Source: Chrysomallon squamiferum (lineage: Eukaryota; Mollusca; Gastropoda; Neomphalida; Peltospiridae). Taken from it: a DNA stretch of 64,000 nucleotides. The notes under the pieces were generated by a model. It saw nothing but the letters and a program-made list of their open reading frames with translations, made no database searches and had not been told where the DNA came from. Shown in pieces: positions 45,001 to 55,230 of this stretch (its first letter is position 1; each line of letters opens with the position of its first letter). The stretch lies in the NCBI GenBank assembly GCA_012295275.1, contig CM022673.1, positions 27,039,761 through 27,103,760 on the forward strand. The letters run 5' to 3'. The translations under genes were made by a program, and so were the position numbers.

Positions 45001-45744
45001 ATTAATTATGTTACTGTACAAACAGTAATCAGTGAAGTGTAGGTTTATTTTCTGATTGTCCCCAGGTGCTGAGATAGCTGCTACCCCAACCAGCCCTTAT
45101 CAAGGACGCCCTATTTACCCCAATGGTGCTCAAACTTTCACTGCACCTGCCTTGCCAATAGTAACAAGTGCCTCATATGTGGTTACTCCTGGAAAAGTAG
45201 TTCAAAGTAAGAATTCTTTTTCTTTCTGTAAACTTTCTATTAACCTTATTGCTTGCTTTTTGCTATTTTGAGGCTTTCTCATAGTTTAATAATAGAAACA
45301 TTACAACAGCTAAATATAACTTGAAATAAGTTATAAGACAAAAATATTTTTCAATTCAAGTCTTCGCTGAACACTGTTTTAAATCTGTGTATTTTTTTCA
45401 TAGTTCTGATTAATCAGATATACGTTTAGTTATTAAGCAAAGATAAGAATAAAATTCATCTAAGCAGAATCATATTGTTGATAATATTCATAAAACAATA
45501 TGAATTACTGATTGATATTTACAAATTACATAAGAGTATTGATACAATTTAAATGACAAAGATATATATATATATATTCTTTTGGTTAATGAAATCATTT
45601 TTTGCATTAAAAAATATGGACATTGTTTAGAATTTACACACTGTTTGTACATGTGTTTCAGATCCTGAATATCCTGGAGCATATGAATACCAAACTGGTT
45701 ACCCCACCTCACAGCCTCCTCCTGTGTATGGACACCAGTATTAG
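35380..45744 (+). CDS. A1CF-like: A1CF/RBM46-like RNA-binding protein (3 RRMs + DND1-type dsRBD), complete gene
   Basis: The spliced model has 12 coding exons: 35380-36060, 37128-37308, 37490-37593, 37962-37991, 39502-39534, 40314-40390, 40802-40949, 41782-41871, 43714-43821, 44001-44130, 45066-45206 and 45662-45744. All introns are GT-AG, phases agree throughout, and the total is 1806 nt (601 aa plus TAG). Domains are RRM1 (about 55-132; RNP1 RGYAFCMY 94-101), RRM2 (about 135-217; RNP1 RGFAFVEY 177-184), RRM3 (about 229-305; RNP1 RDYAFVHF 266-273), an RG-rich linker (about 376-395) and a dsRBD (about 420-528) opening with [12 protein letters not shown]. The order and length match vertebrate A1CF (about 594 aa). 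RBM47 is known to lack the dsRBD and DND1 is shorter, so A1CF or RBM46 is the best relative. Members of this family bind AU-rich RNA in nuclear editing, splicing and stability complexes. The chosen ATG has A at -3 and G at +4 and fits the family's N-terminus; an in-frame ATG at 35332 would add 16 residues. The exact orthologue is unresolved. Confidence 0.93.
37128..37308 (+). CDS. A1CF-like: A1CF-like coding exon 2: RRM3, first part
   Basis: Residues 228-287 plus one base. It begins [16 protein letters not shown], directly continuing the end of exon 1, and contains RNP2 (ILYVRN) and RNP1 (RDYAFVHF). The acceptor is TTTTCCAG and the donor G|GTGAGT; it ends in phase 1. Confidence 0.93.
37490..37593 (+). 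CDS. A1CF-like: A1CF-like coding exon 3: end of RRM3
   Basis: Residues 288-322. It completes RRM3 with [19 protein letters not shown], a segment strongly conserved in A1CF relatives, and then leaves the domain with NKTAASE. The acceptor is TTCCAG and the donor GAG|GTGAAA; it ends in phase 0. Confidence 0.92.
37962..37991 (+). CDS. A1CF-like: A1CF-like 30-nt microexon (candidate)
   Basis: This 30-nt exon would encode [10 protein letters not shown] (residues 323-332), phase 0 to phase 0. The acceptor is excellent (TATTCTTTTTACAG). The donor GTTTCT is weak, so the exon may be alternatively used, or the call may be wrong; omitting it keeps the frame. It falls in the low-complexity linker after RRM3, where A1CF relatives vary in length and splicing. 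Confidence 0.5.
39502..39534 (+). CDS. A1CF-like: A1CF-like 33-nt microexon
   Basis: Encodes [11 protein letters not shown] (residues 333-343), phase 0 to phase 0. The acceptor is TTCTCAG and the donor AAG|GTCAGT. The Tyr/Pro/Lys content fits the linker between RRM3 and the dsRBD. Being 33 nt and symmetric, it could be skipped without a frame change. Confidence 0.65.
40314..40390 (+). CDS. A1CF-like: A1CF-like coding exon 6: Tyr-rich linker
   Basis: Residues 344-368 plus two bases, starting [16 protein letters not shown] and ending MSPGI. The acceptor is TTATTGTAG and the donor AG|GTAAGA; it ends in phase 2. The aromatic-rich linker is typical of hnRNP-like proteins. Confidence 0.8.
40802..40949 (+). 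CDS. A1CF-like: A1CF-like coding exon 7: RG-rich segment
   Basis: Residues 369-418. It holds an Arg/Gly cluster ([10 protein letters not shown], then [10 protein letters not shown]), probably an RNA-contact or arginine-methylation segment, followed by DGYKKHPVE. The acceptor is a tandem TAAGAAG, so the exon may start at 40802 (extra Arg) or 40805. The donor is GAG|GTGAGA, phase 0. Confidence 0.9.
41782..41871 (+). CDS. A1CF-like: A1CF-like coding exon 8: start of DND1-type dsRBD
   Basis: Residues 419-448. [17 protein letters not shown] is the characteristic opening of the C-terminal double-stranded-RNA-binding domain shared by A1CF, RBM46 and DND1. The acceptor is TTTTGCTGTAG and the donor CAG|GTACAG; the exon is exactly 30 codons, phase 0 at both ends. 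Confidence 0.93.
43714..43821 (+). CDS. A1CF-like: A1CF-like coding exon 9: dsRBD core
   Basis: Residues 449-484. [20 protein letters not shown] is the first helix and strand of the dsRBD; the exon ends MQLFLFK. The acceptor is TACTTTCAG and the donor AAG|GTTAGT; it is symmetric, phase 0. Confidence 0.93.
44001..44130 (+). CDS. A1CF-like: A1CF-like coding exon 10: dsRBD C-terminal helix
   Basis: Residues 485-527 plus one base. [20 protein letters not shown] is followed by the final helix [18 protein letters not shown]. The acceptor is TTCTCTTTTAG and the donor A|GTAAGA; it ends in phase 1. Confidence 0.93.
45066..45206 (+). CDS. A1CF-like: A1CF-like coding exon 11: C-terminal tail
   Basis: Residues 528-574. 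This is a Pro/Ala/Thr-rich tail ([18 protein letters not shown], then [20 protein letters not shown]) with no folded domain. The acceptor is TTGTCCCCAG and the donor A|GTAAGA. Confidence 0.88.
45662..45744 (+). CDS. A1CF-like: A1CF-like coding exon 12: last coding exon
   Basis: Residues 575-601: [15 protein letters not shown], then [12 protein letters not shown] and a TAG stop. The acceptor is TGTGTTTCAG. A PPPVY motif near the end could bind WW domains. The tyrosine-rich ending resembles other hnRNP-like tails. Confidence 0.88.
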
Positions 45745-48700
45745 CATCAACACAGTTTCCACTGAAAGTAAAAAGTTACATTTAAGTATGGGTGAATACT
45801 CATATTAATGTGTTGTTTGGGTTGTGTTTCATATATATTTATATATAGATATATATCGAACAGTTTTATCTTGCCTGATACATGTGCATTGTTAAAGTAG
45901 TTTTTATTTTATTTTTTATTTCACTTGGTATGTGTTTGATGCATATCTGGATTGGACTTGGGGATGGAAATCCTTTATTTATTGAGTGACATAGGTGCTG
46001 CTTGCTTGTGAAATATTTACTATTGCTGTTTCAATTTTTAAAAGTTGATATTTGCAGATGCTTGTTATATTGTTTGTATGTATTTTATGTTTATAGTATT
46101 TTACTTGTTATTGACTTCATTGTTTTGTTCAAAGGCTGGACATTCCACTTTTACAAATATCTGTGTTGTAAACAAGCACAAGGTCAGTGCTGTTGAGGTC
46201 AGTGGTGTATATTTATACATTCTGAAGACAAATTTTAGTGCTCTTTCATACGTACAGATACTCATTTTTAAGAAAATCCACAAAAAAAAAATAATAATAA
46301 TAACCCAGCTGTTTACACTGATCAAATTCTGAAATCTTAAGTAATTGATCACCCATATAAATAATTTGAGAAAATTCTCGTAATTGCTACAAATTACCCT
46401 TTCACTCGTGCATTTTAATTTACAATTATGAATCAAAATTATCGCTATGGTAACCTAGTATGTAGACAAATATATTATTAATTAAATTTAATGTTTTTCA
46501 TAAAATATTCACAGAAAGTTTGCAAAGTAAAGGGGGAAAAAAGAACATTTTTTAACTTTAGCCTATAGTTTGCCTATGTTGTTTTATAAGTAAAGAAAAT
46601 TTTAGGTTTTTAATTGTTTATTTATTTGTTTTTGTTACAATGCTTGTCCAAACTGGATAAATACTTTTAATATATTTTTTAATTTTCAGTTTTATAACTT
46701 GTTAAATTTGAAATGTGTTTTTATTCTATTGAATTGTCTGAAATTTATTTGCAGGTAGCACCTAGTACTTCTAATTTGACAGCATTTTTTTAAAATTTCA
46801 GTTCATTATTTTTACTTTAAAGTTTTCTTAAAAGAATATTTTTTAAACTTCAGAAAATGTTTTTCCTTTGTTTGAAGAGCAACATGTCACTTCAATTGTA
46901 AGAAATCATATTGTTCAAATTATTACACATTGAATATTAATTTTTAAGTAACCATAACTTCCACTTTATTAATATTGTATAGAAGATAGGCCTTCAACAA
47001 GAAAAGTGATATAATTATGACAAGATAAGCATTTGAGTCAAATTCAAAGATATATGCAGATATTAAAATCTTCATATTAGATACATTAACTAAATAAGTA
47101 TTGGTTTTTGGTATTGATCTAATGATAAAAACTACGAATTGTTGATTTACCACCTGGCTTGAACTGACAAATGCAAATAAATAAATGGTTACTGATTAGT
47201 GTATATAATAAATTTATAAAATTGTTTTCAGATAAGAAGAAAACTCATAATAAAAAGGATATTTTTGAATCCAACATTTCATCATTTTCAAATACAATCA
47301 ATAACACCATAATAGAATGTTATTTTCCACAGTGCCAAAATACAAGTGTGAAAATTAAAAGTGAAAGAATCAGTAATTCACCATATCAGAAAATACAGAT
47401 TAAGAGGCAAGAATATTGTAATTTATATATATCTAGATTTTTCTTTCTCTGATTTTCATTTTTGTGGCAAGCATGAAAAATTACATTTATATTTTCAGAG
47501 TTGTATTGCTCAAGTTGTTTCTTGCCATTTGTTTTAAAGTTTGTTGACATTTTATTCCGGTTTGTTATCTTTATCATTGTTTGTCTGCAGGTATTGCCAC
47601 AAACATTTATTGACAAAATCACTCTGTTAAAGAGTTATTGCTGAAGTTTTGATTGTCAAATTTGTCTGGTATTTTGCATTCTTAAGAATGTATTGGTTCA
47701 ATTCAAATGCTGTTAAACATGGTCTAAAGTTTAGTTCAGTTATGTGTTATATTTAATAATATGTGTGAAGTGGTATGTAAGGAAAAACCTATATATATTT
47801 CTTTTTTGGTTGAATTATTTAATGTGAAAAAATAAATAATACAAAATAAATAAAAATCGAAACCCAACATAAACTCTCTCTGGACAAACTGAAAATGGAC
47901 TTTTTGAGTTATTTTGCCTAGTATAATATATTTTCAGTTCTACTTTTACTTTTCCTTAATCAGTTTTAATAGCAGAATAACACACAAAGAACATTTTGTT
48001 TATTTGAATACATATTCAATTTACTACACAGGTAATATAAAAAGTATGGTTTTTTTATTTTAAAAGTGTAGATTTATTTTAATTTTTGGGGGTTTACTAT
48101 TTTTTATTTATTTTTATTTTATTTTTTTATTATTATTATTTTATTTGTTTATTATTATTATTTTTTTATATGTACCAAAATTTGAATTTTTATTTATAAA
48201 ACAAAGTTTTTACCCAAATATTTTTATGTACCTGTATTTATGTTGCGGACAGAAATTTTAACAGTATTTTAAAAGACGTTTCTGACAACATATCTGTGAT
48301 CTGCTTGTATCTAGATTTTTACTGTAATGCTGGTAACAGCTTAAAAACATTTGTGTGTTACGAAACTTGAGACTGTACTGCACCCTGGTTTAGCCTTGAA
48401 TCATTAAATCATTAGAGTGGATCATATATCATTTTGAATTATATAATTATGGTGGTGGGTTTGACATATTTTAACCAAAGAATTTTTAATAATTTTTATC
48501 ATAGTTAGCAGAAAAGATTTCCGTAGTATTAGATTGGCTTTGATTCTATTATTAAAATTATTATCATAAATATGATTAACCTGGGGACAGTTCAGATCAA
48601 AGAGGATGTAATATTTATTTTTTTGAAATATGTTTGTTTGTTTATTTGCAAACACCGAGTTAAAAATTATTAGTTAAAACTGCATCATTACCCTTGCTGT

Positions 48701-49345
48701 TAGAGAAAAAAAAAAATTTCATCTCATTTTTTTCCCTATTTTGTTCTGACCATTGTCATAAATTTCTATGTTCACTTTTAATTAACAATTGTAAAGATTT
48801 AAACATACAATGATAGATTTTTGAGATATTAATAGTCTACATTTGTATTTGCTTTAACACGCACACACACACACACACACACAAACACACACATATGTGC
48901 TTACCCTTTTTTTCATTCTTTAAAGATTTCTGTTGAATCTAAGGTTATAAAGAAAATTAGTTTTATAAAAACTTCATTACTACGACGTTGTGTTTATCAA
49001 TAAGTGTCTGCATCATACGATGTTCTGTGACACTGTTAATTTATTGTTTAAGAAAAAACTAAATATTGCATCTTCTTGATCTTTGTTATTTTGTTGAAGT
49101 GAACAGCATGTGTTCAGCTAGTCCTGCATTGTGCCATATTTAGTATATTTATTCACTTTTACATATTTTTACTGCAAGTATGGGTCTCATATTGTCTCAG
49201 TATACGAGAATTTTATTCCAAGAAGAAGCTCAGGTTTTTCTATCTTTTTTATATGTATCTTCACTTAAAGTGAACGTATTTGTTCTGTGATATTTTTTTA
49301 TGCAAAAAAAAAAAAAAAAAAAGAAAAAAAAAAGATATATATATT

Positions 49346-49438
<93 letters not shown>

Positions 49439-49800
49439 GTTTTAAGTATCAACTTGAATTAATTCCATTAATTTCAATAAAATAGAAGTATGTATTAAAA
49501 TCTGACCCATTGCAGTAAAATTAATAATATGTTTTTATTACTGACGATTGGTTCATAATCGCATACTAAATGATTGTCATAAGATAATCATGTGGCTTTT
49601 TCAGGGCAACAGATTGCATATTATTACTGGGTACATTAGGCTGTGCCTAAGCCTGGTAAGATCTTGATTAATGTTGTGATGTGATTAGACCAGTCTCCAT
49701 ACGCCATGTTATATTTATCATTATACCTTAATATTTGGAGTGTTAAAGTTCAATCAGAGTGTATTATCAATAAAAATAATAATTTAACAGTGTCGAGTTT
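45745..49800 (+). other. Probable 3' UTR and downstream DNA of the A1CF-like gene
   Basis: No further coding exon is visible after the TAG. The DNA stays AT-rich and CpG-poor like the gene body up to about 48.9 kb. Several AATAAA hexamers occur, for example at 49476-49481 and 49789-49794, so the transcript end cannot be fixed from sequence. The stretch contains a short (AC)n near 48860 and a long (AAT)n array at 49350-49438. Confidence 0.4.
49350..49438. repeat. (AAT)n microsatellite
   Basis: About 89 bp with one interruption. It explains the Ile- and Asn-only reading frames here. Confidence 0.95.
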
Positions 49801-52208
49801 TATCTCTGTCATTGTTAGTGGATGTACTTGCACCTTTGAACTGTTACACTCTTACAGATAGGTTTCTAGTTTGTGCATGTTCGTTTGCTGCAATCACCTG
49901 AGTATTTTTTTTTTTTTTTTTTTTTGTATGCACGTTTACATACTGAAAAATGCTTGCATGTTTATTTTCTTTATAACGTTATTTTTCAGAAAACAAAACA
50001 TGTTTAATTGGACGCAATATTGGTGATCAAACTTACTTCATTAACAGGCAACATGGTCTCTCTCTCTTTTTTTCTTTTTTTTTTTCTTCTTCTTATTATT
50101 ACTTAAAGTATAATTAACTAAATATGTCAATTAACTGAAATTTCTAGACAAACGTTTTCAATGTACCGATTAGGTGAAGACACCTAGCTGAATAAATCTC
50201 GGTGACCTTGCTTTCGTGATTCTGCATAAAGAGTTAAGATAATGGCGAGTGTAATTATCTAGCATGACAAACGACTCGGAATCTGGACATTAAAACGAAA
50301 TCATCTGTTTGTACGTGTTTGTATCCCACACCCTTTTAAATACACTCGGATGTATGATAAAATGAATTTGATGTTATAGTAACTTGGCATGGTGCGTACC
50401 CGCCAGTTCATTTTAAATATTTGAGTTAAAAGTTGAGCCGACTTCTCAGAATGTCATGAAACTAGGTTATCATGGCCACAAACTGTCGCGAGATAAGGAT
50501 TTTAAAATATTTATATAAGAAATTATATAATACACTACATTTGAACAGTGTTTATAACTGCCCTTTAGTTCCTGATAGCTTTGTATGTTTTAATCACTGA
50601 TCAAACCTGAAATTCGATAACCTTTTAATGCGATTAAATTGGAACATTGCACTATTCTGATTTGTTTAAACACTAATATTATATCTGTTAATAAATAAAT
50701 AAATAAATAACAATAATAATAACAATAAAATAAATAATAACTAAAAAATATAAATGTAAAAATAAAACATTTATAATTAATATGACTCGTTAGATCAGTT
50801 TTGCCTTTCTATCTTTATTCTTTCTTTCCTTTTTCTAAACAAAACCAGAAACGATTGTGTCCTCGATCATGCATGGTTCATATAAAATGCAGGGACATGT
50901 GCTCGTGTCCCATAAAGAGGGCAGGGACTCGAGATGCCCTTTATTTCAGAATGTTCACATTCTTCGTCGATGGACTTCGTTCGTTTTGGTATATTCAGTT
51001 TGACGACTCAGGATCGTACGAAGTTACACGAGGTGAAAATACAGAAGAGGTCGACGTTGAGTACAGGAATATTTAAAATGCCCACGTCTCGCAGTCGGCT
51101 GTTTGATAACACAGAATGAGAAGTGATATCCAGTTGCCTTGGACACTGGCTTTAAACAAACGTTGGATTATCGACTTCAGCCATATGGTGAAACTCCCGT
51201 ACTTACTTCAAGTCTCTTATCTACTTTCAGGGGTCATTGCTGAATCGAGCAGATCTAATAGTAGAGCTTTGACATGAGCTTTTTATATTATGTCACCGAT
51301 ATAAAATATAAAACAAAACAACGACATCAACAAATTGACCTACAGATAGTTTATATCTCGCGGATAAATTATTTTAGAAATGTTACCGTTTTTTAAAATA
51401 TAACTTCAGTGGTTTTGACAAGTAACCATATATATTATATTTAGAAAAGAATTTTATATATTTAAACTTTGAAACTTGATATAATAGTCTTTTCTAAGAG
51501 TAACAGAAGTCAATAATAATTTCACCATAATTTCCTTTCTCCCCCCCCTCCTACTAGTGGCATTTGTATTAGATGTAAATAAATATAATTAAGTATTTTA
51601 AAAATAATAAACATAATGATAAAAAAAAAAAAACCTAATAAAAAATAATGAATATTATTATTATTTTTAAATCAAGCTGTTATATATTATTCAAGACATT
51701 ACATCAGTATGGAACAAATCACACCAGGCTTTTATTTCATAACACTTTTTAAATCTATTTGGACAACTCGTTAAAGATATTGGAACAAAGAAAATAAACT
51801 TTTACATAACTGACAGCGAATTTTGAAATCTTTAGTTACTTGATAATGAAAATAACTAAAAAATATATATATAAAATAAATAAGTAAATAAATGGTTTAC
51901 AGAATTTCTGATGAAAATAAATATATGTAGAATAGTTTTGATTTTGTCTTGGCAGTTTTTAGAAGCAGCAACGTTAATCTACTTCTCTTTCTCTTTTCTT
52001 AAAAAAAAGATAAAAAATCTCAGGTGATGAAGTTGGTAAAGAATTTTACTTATTTCCTAATGCATACAAAACTGACCAATACTATAATAAATTGAAGTGG
52101 TAAAATGTTATTTTACGGCAAAAAAATTTTTTTGTACATAACGTAAATTATTTAGGTCATATATTTGAAAAAAAAAAATTAAAGGTACACGTTAAGGTAC
52201 CTTCTGTT

Positions 52209-52218
52209 GTCACGTGAC
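52209..52218. promoter_or_regulatory. CLEAR-like palindrome GTCACGTGAC
   Basis: An exact match to the CLEAR (TFEB/MITF-type) consensus. It stands in gene-free spacer and may be chance. Confidence 0.25.
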
Positions 52219-53776
52219 CCGGTTGACAAGTATTGCTTTGTCACTCTATATTGGATTTATAACTTTGGCAATACCTGAGTAAATATTTACCGATCAGTTT
52301 GTGGAGTATATTACAAGCTGGCTGTTTACCATAACCACTATAATTTACAAACCAAACGTTTTATTGGGGTCAACCACACATTAATTAGCCAAGACGTATT
52401 TAACGGAATCGGTGCTGTATCTCGTGTTATATTTTCAGTTAAATGTAGACGAATCGGGGTTCTGTTAATACTCTTTCATTGTTCTGCTTGATGAAAAAGA
52501 AATTTCAAAAGTACGTCCAAGAAAATGTTTCGTGCGTTTAAAAAAAAATGAGATGTGATTAAAATCAGAACTATAAAAGCAAGTTTTATAACAGTATTTT
52601 AAAAATATTGTCGATTTTAGTGCTAATATGATTTTTTAAAGGTATTTTTTGATTGATTGAAAATTATTTTAAATTACTTTTAACTTAAGTATTATGAATT
52701 TATTTATTTATATTTTACGTCTTGTATATCAAGAACTTCAACATTATGTTATGACTCTTTATTATACCTATGCTGTTTATTTAATTCGTTGGTGTATCAT
52801 ATATTTAGAACCATATACAATTAAACTAGTATGACGCAATTGCGATATTATTCGAGCTATTTTTTTTTTTTTTTTTTTTTAAGAAAAGTATATTCATCAT
52901 TTTGTTGATTTTGAAAATTTTATAATTTTTATCAAAGTTTCATTCTTTTCTAATTAATTTTTGATTTAATCATTTCTTGAGAATACGTACAAGCACTGTT
53001 ACCTGGAGGTCAGCTAGATAATTCGATGGATATTTTAAGCATTTTGTCCTGAATTTGTCATCATGTTAAACAAACCGGAAAAGTTCTCAAATATCTAAGC
53101 AAAGACTATTTATTAACAAGTTAAAGGGTTCACTTTATCGTGTATGAGCTGCACCCATTTACTCTTTTAGATGTACGAGAAAATGCATCACTAGCACTGA
53201 GTATTGTTGTCAGCGGCTGTTACTTTATTTAAAGCAATCACAAATCCTGTATGACGTGTCCTCTGTTTTTTCTTGACCCCTGTTTATCTATTTTTCTGAC
53301 TGTCCACATAATTATTCATATATTTATCTATCTATTAATGTCTAAATATATTGATATAAAGATGTGTGTGTGTGTGTGTGTGTGGGTGATGAAAATCATT
53401 TCATTTTTAAAATTAAATGTACAAAATTATAGCGACACTTTTTAAATTCAGCGACACATACGCCCCTGTTAACAATGGGAAATTAAATCAAGCTGCTTTC
53501 ATTGAAACACCTCTTAGTGGTATCGTTAACAGTATTGCCGTCAGAATATATATAAAAAAAAAAAAAAAACTGTATTTATAGTAGCACTTCAGTACAGTGT
53601 GACACGGAAGGATATATACTGCTTCGTCTATAAAAATCATTTAGTGATAAGGTTATCGAACAGGGCGTATTTGAAGAGTATTATGAAGGAGGAAGTCTGG
53701 ATTGGCTAGCGAAGTTTCTAGGTGTTTTCCAGTTATCCATCTTCGAATAAATTATTGAGTGAACGAATGAATGAAA

Positions 53777-53782
<6 letters not shown>

Positions 53783-53815
<33 letters not shown>
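53783..53815. repeat. (TA)n microsatellite
   Basis: A short uninterrupted AT run. Confidence 0.92.
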
Positions 53816-53816
<1 letters not shown>

Positions 53817-55194
53817 GAAAAGATAAAAGAAGAAAAAATAATTCAGAGCTGATTTCCCCATCCAGGTATGCGAATAGTTTCAGTTTTTTAGGTTGCTTTG
53901 ACCTTCACTTTCACAACGGTTTCCATATTTCCACAAAGCATCTTGTTGCTTGCTTGCAACGTTATATTATACGTTTGTATCCAAACAGTCACAACAGATA
54001 CATAATTAAACGTTTCAGTTTTATTCAGCATACGTCGTACAAGACATTTTGTTCTCAGTTCTCTCAAGGACAAGGGGCGCTGTGCTTAAGTTGGTCAGTT
54101 TTTGAAATAAATCTCTGCTAGTGGTCCCAGTGTTGATTTAAGTTTTCAAAATATGTTTGAGGCATTTTTTTGTTATCTGTCATAGACAGGCAAATTACAA
54201 ACGATTCTCTGGTCCAGATATTTTATAATTTCCTACCACGATCAAATTTCGCACGTTGTTCAATCTGCAGTCAAAAACTGTGATATTACACATGTTAATT
54301 GTCAGAATAATACTATGAACGTGAACAACTACAAAGCACATAAGAGATATGGATTACTCATTACTTATGGAAATTTTTATTTCGTAAAAAGGCGTGTTTG
54401 TTGGTTTTAATCTCAGAAAAAGAATTACTCATATACCAGGTTATAAAATAATCATGTTTGACCTTTTCGCAAATCTTTGACCTGAACACGTAACAAGTAC
54501 AAGCTTGAACCCATGTAAACTGATTATATACATTTAAAAAATAAAAAATTAAAAAATTGATAAGCAGATATACCTGCATTTAAAATAAATAAATAAATAA
54601 ATAATAATAGCAAAACCATAAAAAAATATATATATATTTTTTAAAAAGGACTAAAAGATGAGTTGACGTGAACAATTTTTCACGTGTGAAATTCGTCAAA
54701 CACCATGGCCCATTATTTCACGATCGTTTCTGACATCGAGACTTGTTTTGCAAAATCTTATAACAACGCATTTCGATAAATACCGATAAAAGATTTATTG
54801 AAATATTAAAATAGAACTCAAAAAATGCAGACGAGGTATGTGGCAATGCTGTAAAAGGAAACTGCAAAAGGCGACTGTCCACTTTATGACAAACATACTT
54901 TGGAACTGCAAATACAGCGTGACTACGTTGCCCGGTAATGCAGACAGCACAAAACAATCGAGATAACAAAGCTGGTCAGAGATTGTGTGTTTAGTGTTGT
55001 TGTACTTATCAGTAAGTCAAATCGTCCTTCCAAACTGAAAAAAAAAAATAAAAAATAAAATAAAATAAAGAAAAAAGAGAAGAAAAAGACAGAGCACACC
55101 AACAATTTCACCAATTCAAAATGAAAGATAAATTAAATAATAATAACAACTTATTTGAAACGAATGAAAGAAAAATAATAAAATAAAAACAACT

Positions 55195-55196
<2 letters not shown>

Positions 55197-55230
<34 letters not shown>
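55197..55230. repeat. (AAT)n microsatellite
   Basis: A short uninterrupted run. Confidence 0.92.

Larger units (their letters stand above)
36061..45661 (+). other. Introns of the A1CF-like gene
   Basis: Eleven introns: 36061-37127, 37309-37489, 37594-37961, 37992-39501, 39535-40313, 40391-40801, 40950-41781, 41872-43713, 43822-44000, 44131-45065 and 45207-45661. They are very AT-rich, with few CG dinucleotides and only short simple repeats (T runs near 37420 and 37635; (TTTTA)n near 40985). A possible cryptic exon at 42500-42609 is reported separately. I see no other coding segment or mobile element in them. Confidence 0.8.

Noticed and set aside
50801-51076. 91-codon open frame in unique DNA
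   Set aside because: No recognisable family or promoter, and its length is within chance for this composition; described only as spacer.
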